Below are positions 18,075-29,659 of a stretch of 50,807 nucleotides of DNA, piece by piece; within the stretch, counting starts at the first letter, position 1, and each line of letters begins with the position of its first letter. Source of the DNA: an uncultured Amphritea sp. (GTDB lineage Bacteria; Pseudomonadota; Gammaproteobacteria; Pseudomonadales; Balneatricaceae); assembly GCF_937127095.1 (NCBI RefSeq), contig NZ_CAKZLP010000063.1:1-50807 (forward strand). The letters run 5' to 3'. Made by a program: the position numbers and the translations under genes. The notes under the pieces are model-generated. The model searched no databases and had not been told where the DNA came from. It saw only the letters and a list, made by a program, of their open reading frames with translations.

Positions 18075-18665
18075 TCAGTTCCCGGTATCGATCAGTGGTG
18101 ACGGGAACTGAGCTGTCAGATCTGTAAAAAATAGCTGAAATCCTGCTTCAAACCGAGGATAGTGCAGCGCCAGTTCCTCGCCCACTCCCTGAAACTCATT
18201 GTTAAAGCGTATCCGTCCGGCGATCCGGTCCAGCGCGTAGACAACCCCTTCCAAGCTTTCATAACTACCAAACCAGTCAGATTCAACTATCCGTCGGGTG
18301 ACTCGCTGCATCCGCTGTGGCATCAGTGGCTGACCGGCCATCAGATCCCCATAAAACGCCTCAATTACCTGATCTTTTGGCTGCGAGCTGAACTGTTGCC
18401 AGTGATTCAACAGATAGTGATCAAACAGGACATCCAGCGCAATACCGGCAAACCGGCGTCGCTGTTGACTGAAGTGCGGTTTCATCTGCCGCACCAGCGG
18501 GTGCTGATCGGTAAACTGATCCACTCTGCGATGGTTGATCAAGCCCTGCAATACGTCAGCTGGTAAAGCCTGCTGGTCGACACCACGGGCGAAGTCACCG
18601 AGCAAATTCCCTACCCGGGATTCCACCGTGGCGTCAGCCAGCACCAGATGCGCGAAAAAATTCAA
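18075..18665 (-). CDS. acpH: Acyl carrier protein phosphodiesterase AcpH
   Basis: A 196-residue protein of the AcpH (DUF479) family, which removes the 4-phosphopantetheine arm from holo-ACP. The N-terminus MNFFAHLVLAD, the GNLLGDFARG segment, INHRRVDQFTD and the FAGIALDVLFDHYLLNHW helix are the family hallmarks, with His and Asp residues for the HD-type metal site. Translation must begin at a TTG, since no other start fits the conserved N-terminus. The only Shine-Dalgarno-like bases (GGGG) lie in the 3-prime arm of the fadA terminator, nine bases upstream, an unusual arrangement described separately. Confidence 0.9.
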   Translation of the reverse strand: MNFFAHLVLADATVESRVGNLLGDFARGVDQQALPADVLQGLINHRRVDQFTDQHPLVRQMKPHFSQQRRRFAGIALDVLFDHYLLNHWQQFSSQPKDQVIEAFYGDLMAGQPLMPQRMQRVTRRIVESDWFGSYESLEGVVYALDRIAGRIRFNNEFQGVGEELALHYPRFEAGFQLFFTDLTAQFPSPLIDTGN

Positions 18666-18669
18666 ATAA

Positions 18670-18714
18670 AAAACCCCGGATCATGTCACAACAACTGACA
18701 GTATCCGGGGTTTT
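18670..18714 (-). terminator. Rho-independent terminator after fadA, abutting acpH
   Basis: Minus-strand stem AAAACCCCGGAT / ATCCGGGGTTTT (18703-18714 with 18670-18681) and an inner TGTCA/TGACA pairing, followed by a T-rich tract. It ends four bases before the acpH TTG. Confidence 0.88.
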
Positions 18715-18742
18715 AAGATCAGCAGCAACCGGGGTTGCTATA

Positions 18743-22128
<3,386 letters not shown>

Positions 22129-22520
22129 GGTGCACTCCATACTCAGGATAATTATTGTTAGTCATAGTCAACATCTGACGCCTCTGTACGCCGGACTGCC
22201 AAATCAGAAACCGGGAGATAACACTGCGTACAGTACAGATTGTTTAATACTAGTCGCGAAGGATTTTCCAGCAATAACAAAAATAGCCTTTATCAGTAAC
22301 AAAATCGTCTACATTTCAATTATTTACTTTTAAAACAATATATTACATAAAACCTACAATTAACAATTATGAGCAAAAAAACTATCAGCAGTGCCTCTCC
22401 CCGGTTGTATTGAGCATAAAACAGATACCCAGCTCCCGGTAGAAAAGGCTGCTGCATATCAGATTGAGACAAATAACATTACAATAGTCCGAAAACAGCC
22501 ACCCTTTCAGACCGCTCATC
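22129..22520. promoter_or_regulatory. Divergent control region of fadBA and the acyltransferase gene
   Basis: 392 gene-free bases, AT-rich at 22280-22380. CAATAACAA occurs at 22272-22280, with related CAGTAACAAAATC at 22294-22306 and TTATTGTTA at 22152-22160. I do not see a FadR-like or PsrA-like palindrome, nor a confident -35/-10 pair. Confidence 0.4.
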
Positions 22521-23099
22521 ATGCACCCGACTATTTTTGACAACCCGGTATTCCAACCCGCGCTGCGCTGGGCTTCCCGAAAATTTCTGAAAATGAAAGG
22601 ATGGCAGCTGGACTTTACAGCGATACAAGGGATCGATAAGTGTGTGCTGATCGGCGCACCTCATACCAGCAACTGGGATCTGCCCTACGCACTGATGCTG
22701 GCGTTTAGCCAGGAGTTTCCTATTTACTGGATGGGTAAGGTGCAAATCTTCAGGTTTCCAGTGCGCCACCTGATGATGTGGCTGGGAGGCATTCCTATTG
22801 ACCGGTCAAAATCGTTGAATGTCGTCTCTCAGGCGGCGGCTCAGTTTAACAACGCAGATCAGCTCTATCTGGTGATCGCGCCCGAAGGCACACGCTCTCA
22901 GGTTGATGAATGGAAAAGTGGTTTTTACCATATCGCCTATCAGGCGGGTGTACCGGTGATGGCGGCGTATATCGACTGGCGTGAGCGGCGTGCTGGTATC
23001 TACACCGCTTACCACACCAGCGGTGACAGTGAAAAAGATATTGCTGAGATCAAAGCCCTTTATGGCGACCTTCTGTTACGCCATAAGGGCAACAAGTAA
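22521..23099 (+). CDS. PlsC-family glycerophospholipid/lipid acyltransferase
   Basis: A 192-residue acyltransferase of the 1-acylglycerol-3-phosphate acyltransferase superfamily. It carries the HX4D catalytic motif (HTSNWDLPY near residues 49-57), a GGIPIDRSKS segment (motif II-like, with the substrate-binding Arg) and APEGTRS (motif III). It is short for PlsC (about 240) and lacks a long N-terminal membrane segment, so it may belong to the YihG/PlsC-like paralogues with unknown acceptor. It is divergent from fadBA and convergent with the enoyl-CoA hydratase operon. The ribosome binding site is weak. It transfers an acyl group (family knowledge); the acceptor is unknown. Confidence 0.85.
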   Translation: MHPTIFDNPVFQPALRWASRKFLKMKGWQLDFTAIQGIDKCVLIGAPHTSNWDLPYALMLAFSQEFPIYWMGKVQIFRFPVRHLMMWLGGIPIDRSKSLNVVSQAAAQFNNADQLYLVIAPEGTRSQVDEWKSGFYHIAYQAGVPVMAAYIDWRERRAGIYTAYHTSGDSEKDIAEIKALYGDLLLRHKGNK

Positions 23100-23103
23100 C
23101 TGT

Positions 23104-23874
23104 TTAAAAGCGAGAAAAGTCCGGCTCACGCTTCTCGACAAAGGCCTGTAACGCCTCTGCCGCTTCCGCTGACTGCAGCCGTTGCGCAAACTGTTTGACT
23201 TCGGCCACCAACACCGCGTCCAGTTGCTTCTGGGTATGACTGCGCAGCATCGCCTTACTCTGCCGTACTGCCTCGGGTGCCATGGCCGCCAGCTTTTCCG
23301 CTTCCAGCATTGCAAGGTCCTGCAAACTGCTGTGCATAACGACCCGATTAACCAACCCCAACTCCCGGGCAGTTGACGCACTAAATGCCTCTCCCATTAC
23401 CAGCAACTCAAATGCCCGTCGATGCCCCACCAGCTGCGGCAGCAACAAGCTTGAGCCACCCTCAGGCACCAGACCCAGTCGGGCAAAAGGGAGTTGAAAA
23501 CGGGCCTGATCACTGGCGATCACCAGATCACAATGCAGCAGAATAGTCGAGCCTATACCCACCGCTGCACCGGGCACCACCGCCATCACCGGTTTTGCCA
23601 GGGAAGCGATTGTCTGTAAAAACAGCAGAGGCGCCCCTACCGCATCCGGTCGGCTGGCGGCGGCAATAAAATCGGCAATATCGTTACCCGAGCAGAAACT
23701 GTCATTATCGGAGCCCAGCATAATCACTCTGACATCCGGGTCGGCATCAGCGTTGATAAGTGCATGAGTCAGCCCTTCATACATCGCCAGCGTAAGTGCA
23801 TTCTTTTTATCAGACCGGCTTAACAAAATCTTACAAATACGATTTTCGGTGGTGATATTAAGCTGTTCGCTCAT
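23104..23874 (-). CDS. Enoyl-CoA hydratase/isomerase family protein
   Basis: A 256-residue crotonase-fold protein. SCGSGNDIADF-type oxyanion residues appear here as FCSGNDIADF, and the second oxyanion segment is PGAAVGIGSTILLHCDLVIAS. The region where classical hydratases have two catalytic Glu reads LPFARLGLVPEGGSSLLLPQ, with one Glu in place, so isomerase or hydratase specificity is uncertain. The start overlaps the stop of the DUF2889 gene by four bases (ATGA), with GGAG six bases upstream, so it is translationally coupled and is the last gene of the acyl-CoA dehydrogenase operon. Confidence 0.92.
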   Translation of the reverse strand: MSEQLNITTENRICKILLSRSDKKNALTLAMYEGLTHALINADADPDVRVIMLGSDNDSFCSGNDIADFIAAASRPDAVGAPLLFLQTIASLAKPVMAVVPGAAVGIGSTILLHCDLVIASDQARFQLPFARLGLVPEGGSSLLLPQLVGHRRAFELLVMGEAFSASTARELGLVNRVVMHSSLQDLAMLEAEKLAAMAPEAVRQSKAMLRSHTQKQLDAVLVAEVKQFAQRLQSAEAAEALQAFVEKREPDFSRF

Positions 23875-24458
23875 ATCTTACTCCTGTTTAATTCAGACAG
23901 ATTCTGCGGGGCTTCTGGTTCTGCAGGGATATAATGATCCGGCAGCAGCACTTTTATTACATCGCTGTTTTGTGCCCAGCTATGACAACTGTTTATCATC
24001 ATTGGCGCACCCAGTTTCATTACGTCGATATCACTGTTTGGCCAAAGGGTCTGTATTGCTGTCGTGGCAATGGTGGGCAACAACTCATTCAGATGAGTAC
24101 AGCCCAGATGACCGCCCAGCAGCGTTTTACACTGCCGTGGCCACCCGGGACCAATACGAGTGCCTTCCAGTTTTTTAAATGCGGTGGCAATTTTTCTGCA
24201 GATATTAAAGGGGGAGGCATCGATAAACACCTCCACCTCATGAATCAACAATGTCTGATCCAGGGTCACCCGCAACCCCAGATCATGGAACGGTTCACCG
24301 GCGGGAACATCTCCACGCATTGGCAACGCCACTGTCGCGGTTTTAATATCGGTCATCCTGGCTTCGATGTCCCATAAGCCATCTTCCCGCAGATAACCTA
24401 AGCACTCTACCGATCGGCGATGCTGCAACTCCCGTCGAACCGGGCTGGACAGAGACAT
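23871..24458 (-). CDS. DUF2889 family protein
   Basis: A 195-residue soluble protein. The N-terminus RRELQHRRSVECLGYLREDGLWDIEARMTD and the later CKTLLGGHLGCTHLNELL are the conserved blocks of DUF2889. The invariant Cys/His in GGHLGCTHL suggest a metal or catalytic site, but no function is established. It sits between fadD (15 bases upstream) and an enoyl-CoA hydratase (4-base overlap), which points to a role in acyl-CoA breakdown. Confidence 0.88.
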   Translation of the reverse strand: MSLSSPVRRELQHRRSVECLGYLREDGLWDIEARMTDIKTATVALPMRGDVPAGEPFHDLGLRVTLDQTLLIHEVEVFIDASPFNICRKIATAFKKLEGTRIGPGWPRQCKTLLGGHLGCTHLNELLPTIATTAIQTLWPNSDIDVMKLGAPMMINSCHSWAQNSDVIKVLLPDHYIPAEPEAPQNLSELNRSKI

Positions 24459-24473
24459 AATAAGATCCGGCGT

Positions 24474-26138
24474 TCAGGCAGCGTGACTGCCGGGCTTATC
24501 GGTTCGCAGCAGACGCCGCAGCACTTTGCCCACATTTGATTTTGGCAGATCATCAACAAACTCAACCACCTTAGGCACCTTGTAAGGGGTCAACCGCTCT
24601 TTACACCAGAGACGAATCTCCTCACTGGTCACCGCATCCTTTGCCACCACAAAGAGCTTTACAATCTCGCCGCTATGCAGATCGGGAACACCCACTGCAG
24701 CACATTCGACTACCGCGGGATGAAGGGTGACGACATCCTCAACCTCATTCGGATAAACGTTAAAACCGGAGACATTAATCATATCTTTCGCCCGGTCAAC
24801 GATGCGCAGATAACCATCTGCTTCGATAATCGCCACATCACCGGTAATAAAATAACCATCATCGGTAAAACAGCTTTGCGTTGCGCGCTCTTTCTGCCAG
24901 TAACCCAGCATCACCTGAGGCCCTTTAACGCAGAGCTCCCCCGGCTCACCCACGCCGAGCGCCTGACCATCTGCGCCGACGATCTTCACCTCGGTCTCAG
25001 CTACCGGCGGGCCAATAGTACCCAGGCGGATATTTTGCGGCGGGTTCATCGCCACCGCAGGTGATGTTTCAGTCAGACCATAGGCTTCCAATACCTGGCA
25101 GCGGGTCAGGTTTTCCCAGGCATTTGCAGCCGCCTGAGTCAGCGCCATACCACCGGAGAGGGTGACTTTAAGATGGCTAAAATCGATCAGATGGCTGTCT
25201 TTATGGTTACAGATCGCGACAAACAGGGTATTCAAGCCGATAAAGGCCGAGACCGCATGCTTTTGCAGTTCTTTGATAAAACCGGGTATATCACGGGGGT
25301 TGGCGATCAACAGGTTATTACCGCCCAGCTCCAACACCGCCATGGTGATGGTAAACGCATAGATATGATAGAGCGGTAGCGGTGCCACCACCATCTCCGC
25401 CCAGTGTTCATCAGCAGCGGAGATCAGTTTGACCCCCTGAAGGAAATTGGAGATCAGATTGCCATGGGTCAGCATTGCACCTTTGGAAACGCCAGTGGTA
25501 CCACCGGTGTATTGCAACACCGCAACATCACTGCACGTCTGGGGCACGGACTGTGGCTGCTGACCGGCTTTTTGATTTAAGGCATGACGCAGTTCAATCG
25601 CCTGGGGCAGATGAAACGAAGGCTCCATCTTCTTGATATATTTCACCACAGAGTTGATCAGCAGCCGCTTTAATGGCCGGTGCAGATCAGCAATCTGGGT
25701 GGTAAAAACATATTTGATCGAGGTGTTGGCGATAATTTTATCAACATTATGCGCAACCCCTTTATAGACAACCAGTGCTTTAGCACCCGAGTCCTTAAAC
25801 TGATATTCCAGTTCCCGGGGGGTGTACAACGGATTAGTATTAACGATGATCAGACCCGCTTTCAGCGCGCCGAACAGCACCACAGGATACTGATTCAGGT
25901 TTGGCAGTTGAATAGCTATACGGTCGCCCGGCTGCAGATCGGTTTCCTGCTGCAGATAAACGGCAAACGCATCAGACAACTGCCCCAGTTCGGCATAGCT
26001 CATCGAATTACCAAAGCTGGTAAAGGCAGTTTTAGAAGCATAATCACTGACGATTCGCTGGATAACATCGGTCAGTGTACTGTAGCCTTTTGGATTCAGA
26101 CTATCTGGAATCCAGCTGCCGCGTGGTTTTTGATCCAT
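24474..26138 (-). CDS. fadD: Long-chain fatty acid-CoA ligase
   Basis: A 554-residue adenylate-forming enzyme that activates fatty acids with ATP and CoA. It has the P-loop-like YTGGTTGVSKGAMLTHGN (about 211-228), the LEAYGLTETSP adenine site, and the GYFITGDVAIIEADGYLRI and DRAKDMINVSGFNVYP hinge region (FACS signature), ending with the catalytic Lys of KSNVGKVLRR. The length matches FadD (about 560). It has its own 150-base upstream region with a TTGTTATTG motif at 26161-26169, so it may have a separate promoter while also reading through from the acyl-CoA dehydrogenase gene. DUF2889 and enoyl-CoA hydratase genes follow. Confidence 0.95.
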   Translation of the reverse strand: MDQKPRGSWIPDSLNPKGYSTLTDVIQRIVSDYASKTAFTSFGNSMSYAELGQLSDAFAVYLQQETDLQPGDRIAIQLPNLNQYPVVLFGALKAGLIIVNTNPLYTPRELEYQFKDSGAKALVVYKGVAHNVDKIIANTSIKYVFTTQIADLHRPLKRLLINSVVKYIKKMEPSFHLPQAIELRHALNQKAGQQPQSVPQTCSDVAVLQYTGGTTGVSKGAMLTHGNLISNFLQGVKLISAADEHWAEMVVAPLPLYHIYAFTITMAVLELGGNNLLIANPRDIPGFIKELQKHAVSAFIGLNTLFVAICNHKDSHLIDFSHLKVTLSGGMALTQAAANAWENLTRCQVLEAYGLTETSPAVAMNPPQNIRLGTIGPPVAETEVKIVGADGQALGVGEPGELCVKGPQVMLGYWQKERATQSCFTDDGYFITGDVAIIEADGYLRIVDRAKDMINVSGFNVYPNEVEDVVTLHPAVVECAAVGVPDLHSGEIVKLFVVAKDAVTSEEIRLWCKERLTPYKVPKVVEFVDDLPKSNVGKVLRRLLRTDKPGSHAA

Positions 26139-26288
26139 GTTCAGATCCCGTTTACTGTAATTGTTATTGTTGTTTAGCTGTTAAATACAGGATTCAGTGC
26201 TCAACCTGTCTCTCTCAGCATAAGTGCTCAGATAAAAAAGTCGAATAAAATCAGCAGCAACCGTGACATAGTGCAGCTAATTCAAGGG

Positions 26289-26606
26289 TTAACCGGCGGG
26301 AAACAGTGCTTCCAGTCGGGTGGCCAGCATAACATCGCCTTCCGCACGGATACGGCCTGACATAAACGCCTGCATGCCATTGGTTTTACCATCCAGCACC
26401 TCTTTAAAGGTCTGACTGTCCATCATCAAAATCACACTGGGGCTGTCATGTTCACCCTTTTCCAGCACGCAGTCGCCTGCTGAAATGGCCACATAATAGG
26501 CATCCCCTTCATCCAGCTTATATTGGAATACTGCCTCAAGACCGGCGGCAGCTGCACTGTTAAACCGTCCGGCCATGGTTTCAAACAACCCCTGAATCTC
26601 TGACAT
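26289..26606 (-). CDS. SCP2 sterol-binding domain protein
   Basis: A 105-residue protein of the SCP2 fold, a hydrophobic tunnel that binds lipids or acyl-CoA. The family pattern is visible in the MSEIQGLFETMAGRF start, then VILMMDSQTFKEVLDGKTNGMQAFMSGRIRAEGD (split across the domain), ending in LATRLEALFPAG. The start is set at MSEIQG because GGGAG lies seven bases upstream. The frame continues to an ATG at 26744, only 20 bases after the dehydrogenase stop, but that extension is basic, lacks a ribosome binding site and does not look like the family. It lies between the acyl-CoA dehydrogenase and fadD, fitting a lipid or acyl-CoA carrier role. Confidence 0.87.
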   Translation of the reverse strand: MSEIQGLFETMAGRFNSAAAAGLEAVFQYKLDEGDAYYVAISAGDCVLEKGEHDSPSVILMMDSQTFKEVLDGKTNGMQAFMSGRIRAEGDVMLATRLEALFPAG

Positions 26607-26764
26607 ATCACTCTCCCTTGTTGAAGTTGCCTGCGGCGTCAGACCTGAACGTCTATGCCGCAAGCGGTAATTAATACTGATCAGTCCGGTCAGCAACACC
26701 CGACCGGCTTTGCTTCGAACCAGCTTTGTTACAAATAGCTTCATCGTTATTTCAACAGGCCGGA

Positions 26765-28564
26765 TCAGCAGGAAAACTCTGCTTCATCCATATCCAGCAG
26801 ATTATCCGCACCGGAATCGATGGTCGCTTCCAGCGTTTTCGTCCGTGGTAATATCCGTTCGAAATAGAACCGGGCAGTTTTCAGCTTCGCCTGATAGAAG
26901 CTCCGGTCGCCCTCTCCGGCATCCAGTTTCTGCTGCGCAGTAACCGCCATTCGGGCCCAGAGATACGCCATAGTGATATAACCGGAGTACATCAGGTAGT
27001 CGACAGAGGCTGCGCCCACCTCTTCCCGGTTGAGCATCGCTTTCATACCGATACGGGTGGTCAGATCGCCCCACTCTTTATTCAACCGGGCAAGCGGATT
27101 GATGAACTCCTGCATGGCGCGATTCTCAGCCTGAGACTCGCAGAATTTATGCACAACTTTGGTAAATGATTTCAGCGACTCACCCTGGGTCATCAGCACT
27201 TTACGACCTAACAGATCGAGCGCCTGAATACCGGTGGTGCCTTCATACAACATCGAGATACGGCTATCACGGACATTTTGTTCCATGCCCCACTCACTGA
27301 TATAACCATGACCGCCAAAGATCTGCATTCCCAGGTTGGCCGATTCAAAACCGGTTTCGGTAAGAAACGCTTTGGCAATGGGCGTCAGGAATGCCAGCTG
27401 AGTATCCGCCTGTTGACGCGCCTCAGCGTCGGTTGTCAGGTTGACTCTGTCGACCAGTTGCGCGCAGTAGTAGATCAATGCCCGACCGCCCTCAGCAAAG
27501 GCTTTCTGGGTCAGCAACATACGCCGCACATCGGGGTGCACAATAATCGGATCAGCGGGTTTATCAGGACAGGCAGGGCCATTCAGTGCGCGCATCTGCA
27601 ACCGATCCCGGGCGTAGGCCAGCGAATTCTGATAGCCCCATTCGGTATGTGCCAGACCCTGCAGTGCAGTGCCAATACGTGCGGTATTCATAAAGGTGAA
27701 CATACAGTTCAGACCTTTGTTTTCCGGGCCGATAAGATAACCTGTGGCACCATCAAAGTTCATTACGCAGGTAGCGTTGCCGTGAATACCCATCTTATGT
27801 TCCAGTGAGCCACAGCTGAGGCTGTTGCGTTCACCGACATTGCCAGCACCGTCCGGCAGAAATTTTGGCACGATAAATAGCGAGATCCCTTTGGTGCCCT
27901 GAGGCGCATCCGGCAAACGGGCGAGCACAATATGCACAATATTATCCGCCATATCGTGTTCACCTGCGGAGATAAAGATCTTGGTGCCGCTGATGGTATA
28001 ACTGCCATCGGCCTGAGGTTCCGCTTTGGTTTTCAGCATCCCCAGATCGGTACCGCAATGGGACTCGGTCAGACACATGGTGCCGGTCCACTCGCCGCTG
28101 ATGAGCTTGGTCAGATAGGTTTTTTTCTGTGTTTCAGTACCATGGGCTTCGATGGTGTTCATCGCCCCGTGACTCAATCCAGGGTACATACTCCAGGACC
28201 AGTTAGCTGAACCGACCAACTCATTGAGTATAATGCCGATCGATTCTGGTAAGCCTTGCCCGCCCCACTCAGGGTCATGGGCCAGCGATGGCCAGCCGCC
28301 CTCAACAAACTGCTGGTAAGCCTCTTTAAAGCCGGTGGGAGTCTTTACCTCGCCATCGTTTAACTGGCAGCCTTCCCGGTCACCCACCTGATTCAGCGGT
28401 GCAAGCACGCGCTCTGCGAATTTAGCCCCCTCCTCAAGAATGGCACTGATCATATCCGGGGAGGCCTCTTCACAGCCCGGCAGACTCTGATAGTGTTGTT
28501 CACTTTGCAGCATTTCATCCAGTACAAACTGAATATCTCTTAAGGGCGCTTTATATTCCGGCAT
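26765..28564 (-). CDS. Acyl-CoA dehydrogenase, 600-residue type
   Basis: A flavoenzyme for the first oxidation step of acyl-CoA breakdown. The 600-residue length with an extra C-terminal domain places it in the group that includes DmdC (methylmercaptopropionyl-CoA dehydrogenase) and similar long acyl-CoA dehydrogenases. Landmarks are the MCLTESHCGTDLGMLKT flavin segment, ISGTKIFISAGEHD, the MNTARIGTALQGLAHTE helix, and QIFGGHGYISEWGMEQ with YEGTTGIQALDLLGRK near the active site. The start MPEYKAPLRD has GAGGTG upstream; the open frame runs 48 codons further but is not family-like. Context with FadD and SCP2 favours fatty acids as substrate over dimethylsulfoniopropionate derivatives, which cannot be excluded. 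Confidence 0.93.
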   Translation of the reverse strand: MPEYKAPLRDIQFVLDEMLQSEQHYQSLPGCEEASPDMISAILEEGAKFAERVLAPLNQVGDREGCQLNDGEVKTPTGFKEAYQQFVEGGWPSLAHDPEWGGQGLPESIGIILNELVGSANWSWSMYPGLSHGAMNTIEAHGTETQKKTYLTKLISGEWTGTMCLTESHCGTDLGMLKTKAEPQADGSYTISGTKIFISAGEHDMADNIVHIVLARLPDAPQGTKGISLFIVPKFLPDGAGNVGERNSLSCGSLEHKMGIHGNATCVMNFDGATGYLIGPENKGLNCMFTFMNTARIGTALQGLAHTEWGYQNSLAYARDRLQMRALNGPACPDKPADPIIVHPDVRRMLLTQKAFAEGGRALIYYCAQLVDRVNLTTDAEARQQADTQLAFLTPIAKAFLTETGFESANLGMQIFGGHGYISEWGMEQNVRDSRISMLYEGTTGIQALDLLGRKVLMTQGESLKSFTKVVHKFCESQAENRAMQEFINPLARLNKEWGDLTTRIGMKAMLNREEVGAASVDYLMYSGYITMAYLWARMAVTAQQKLDAGEGDRSFYQAKLKTARFYFERILPRTKTLEATIDSGADNLLDMDEAEFSC

Positions 28565-28781
28565 GATGACACCTCGACAGATCCTGTATCGCGCGTTGCC
28601 TCTAAGACACAACACGCTATTGTTATTTATTGTATGCACTGAGGATCTACGAAGCGCCGCCATTAACCAATAACAAAACCTTTCATTATCACTAACACAA
28701 AAATTCATAAAGCCAATTAATTAGGATTAACCTTTATAAATCAATGAAATAAAAAACAACACACACTCAATTTTTGTTAAC

Positions 28782-28806
28782 AAAAAAGCCCGGACATGCC
28801 GGGCTT
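28782..28806 (-). terminator. Rho-independent terminator of the YCF48-RND-USP operon
   Basis: Minus-strand stem AAGCCCGG / CCGGGCTT with a CATGT loop, followed by TTTT on the minus strand. It lies 17 bases past the stress protein stop codon. Confidence 0.9.
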
Positions 28807-28822
28807 GAGGATTAAAATCAAT

Positions 28823-29659
28823 TTACTGCTGCAGTACCGGCACCACCTCATCAGCAAGGCCGATGCGCAGCACCAGAATATCGCAGTCCAGCCGCGGCAA
28901 TATTCGCTCCGCGGTGTTGCCGATCAGCGCACCTTTGATGCCACCCCGGGCACGGGTGCCTATCACCACGAGTCGCGCAGCCAGCTGAGTTGCGGCCTGT
29001 GGAATCCAGTATTCAGGCGGCCCTTCACCTACCGCCACCGCCTGTGCATGCAGCTGCAGCCGTTTCAACTGTGCCTCAAGCGCCCGATGCACTTTAAGCT
29101 GAATCAGCTCTTCTGACTGCATCACCGGGTCAGCCCCCATCATCGCCGAGGGACAGGCAACCGCCGCTGTCAGCGCCGAGCCGGTAGCCAAGGCAATCTG
29201 GGCGGCCACCTGCAACAGATCATCATTGAGCTGGAGCTGATGCCGGTCATCCGCCAGCGGATTAACCGCTGCCATGACGATGCCGTCCTGCCAGAGTTCA
29301 TCCCGCTTAACCAGCAGCACCGGACAGGGTAGCTCACGCAGAATCTGACCATCAATAGAGGTCATAAAGCCTTTTTTCCGGGGATCACAGCTTTTCACCA
29401 ACAAACCAGGAGACTGCTGAGACAGTATCTTCGCCAGTTTTTTCAGCAACTTATCCCGAACGCTGTACAGCAGCGTAACGGCAATGCCCTCACCCTCCAG
29501 CTGCGCCATCGCTTCTGTAGCCTTTTCACTGTCATCACCCAACCAGATCAGCGTCACCGGACTTTGCAAACGACTGGCAATAAGACCACAGCGCTGCAGT
29601 GCTAAACAGCTCTGATCCTGTTGATCCAGCACCAGCACTATGCGTTTACTTAGTAACAT
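28823..29659 (-). CDS. Tandem universal stress protein (UspE-like)
   Basis: A 278-residue protein with two consecutive Usp domains. The first (about 1-140) begins KRIVLVLDQQDQS. The second (about 145-275) carries the ATP-binding pattern GTRARGGIKGALIGNTAERIL, with the G-x2-G-x8-G-N spacing. Usp proteins bind ATP or other ligands and are induced in stress. The start overlaps the end of the RND transporter gene by 14 bases, an unusual companion that suggests translational coupling. Its role in this operon is unknown. Confidence 0.87.
   Translation of the reverse strand: MLLSKRIVLVLDQQDQSCLALQRCGLIASRLQSPVTLIWLGDDSEKATEAMAQLEGEGIAVTLLYSVRDKLLKKLAKILSQQSPGLLVKSCDPRKKGFMTSIDGQILRELPCPVLLVKRDELWQDGIVMAAVNPLADDRHQLQLNDDLLQVAAQIALATGSALTAAVACPSAMMGADPVMQSEELIQLKVHRALEAQLKRLQLHAQAVAVGEGPPEYWIPQAATQLAARLVVIGTRARGGIKGALIGNTAERILPRLDCDILVLRIGLADEVVPVLQQ

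Noticed and set aside
26607..26744. N-terminal extension of the SCP2 frame to the ATG at 26744
   Set aside because: No ribosome binding site and a basic, non-family sequence, whereas MSEIQG has GGGAG at the right distance. It remains possible because the gap to the preceding gene would otherwise be 158 bases.
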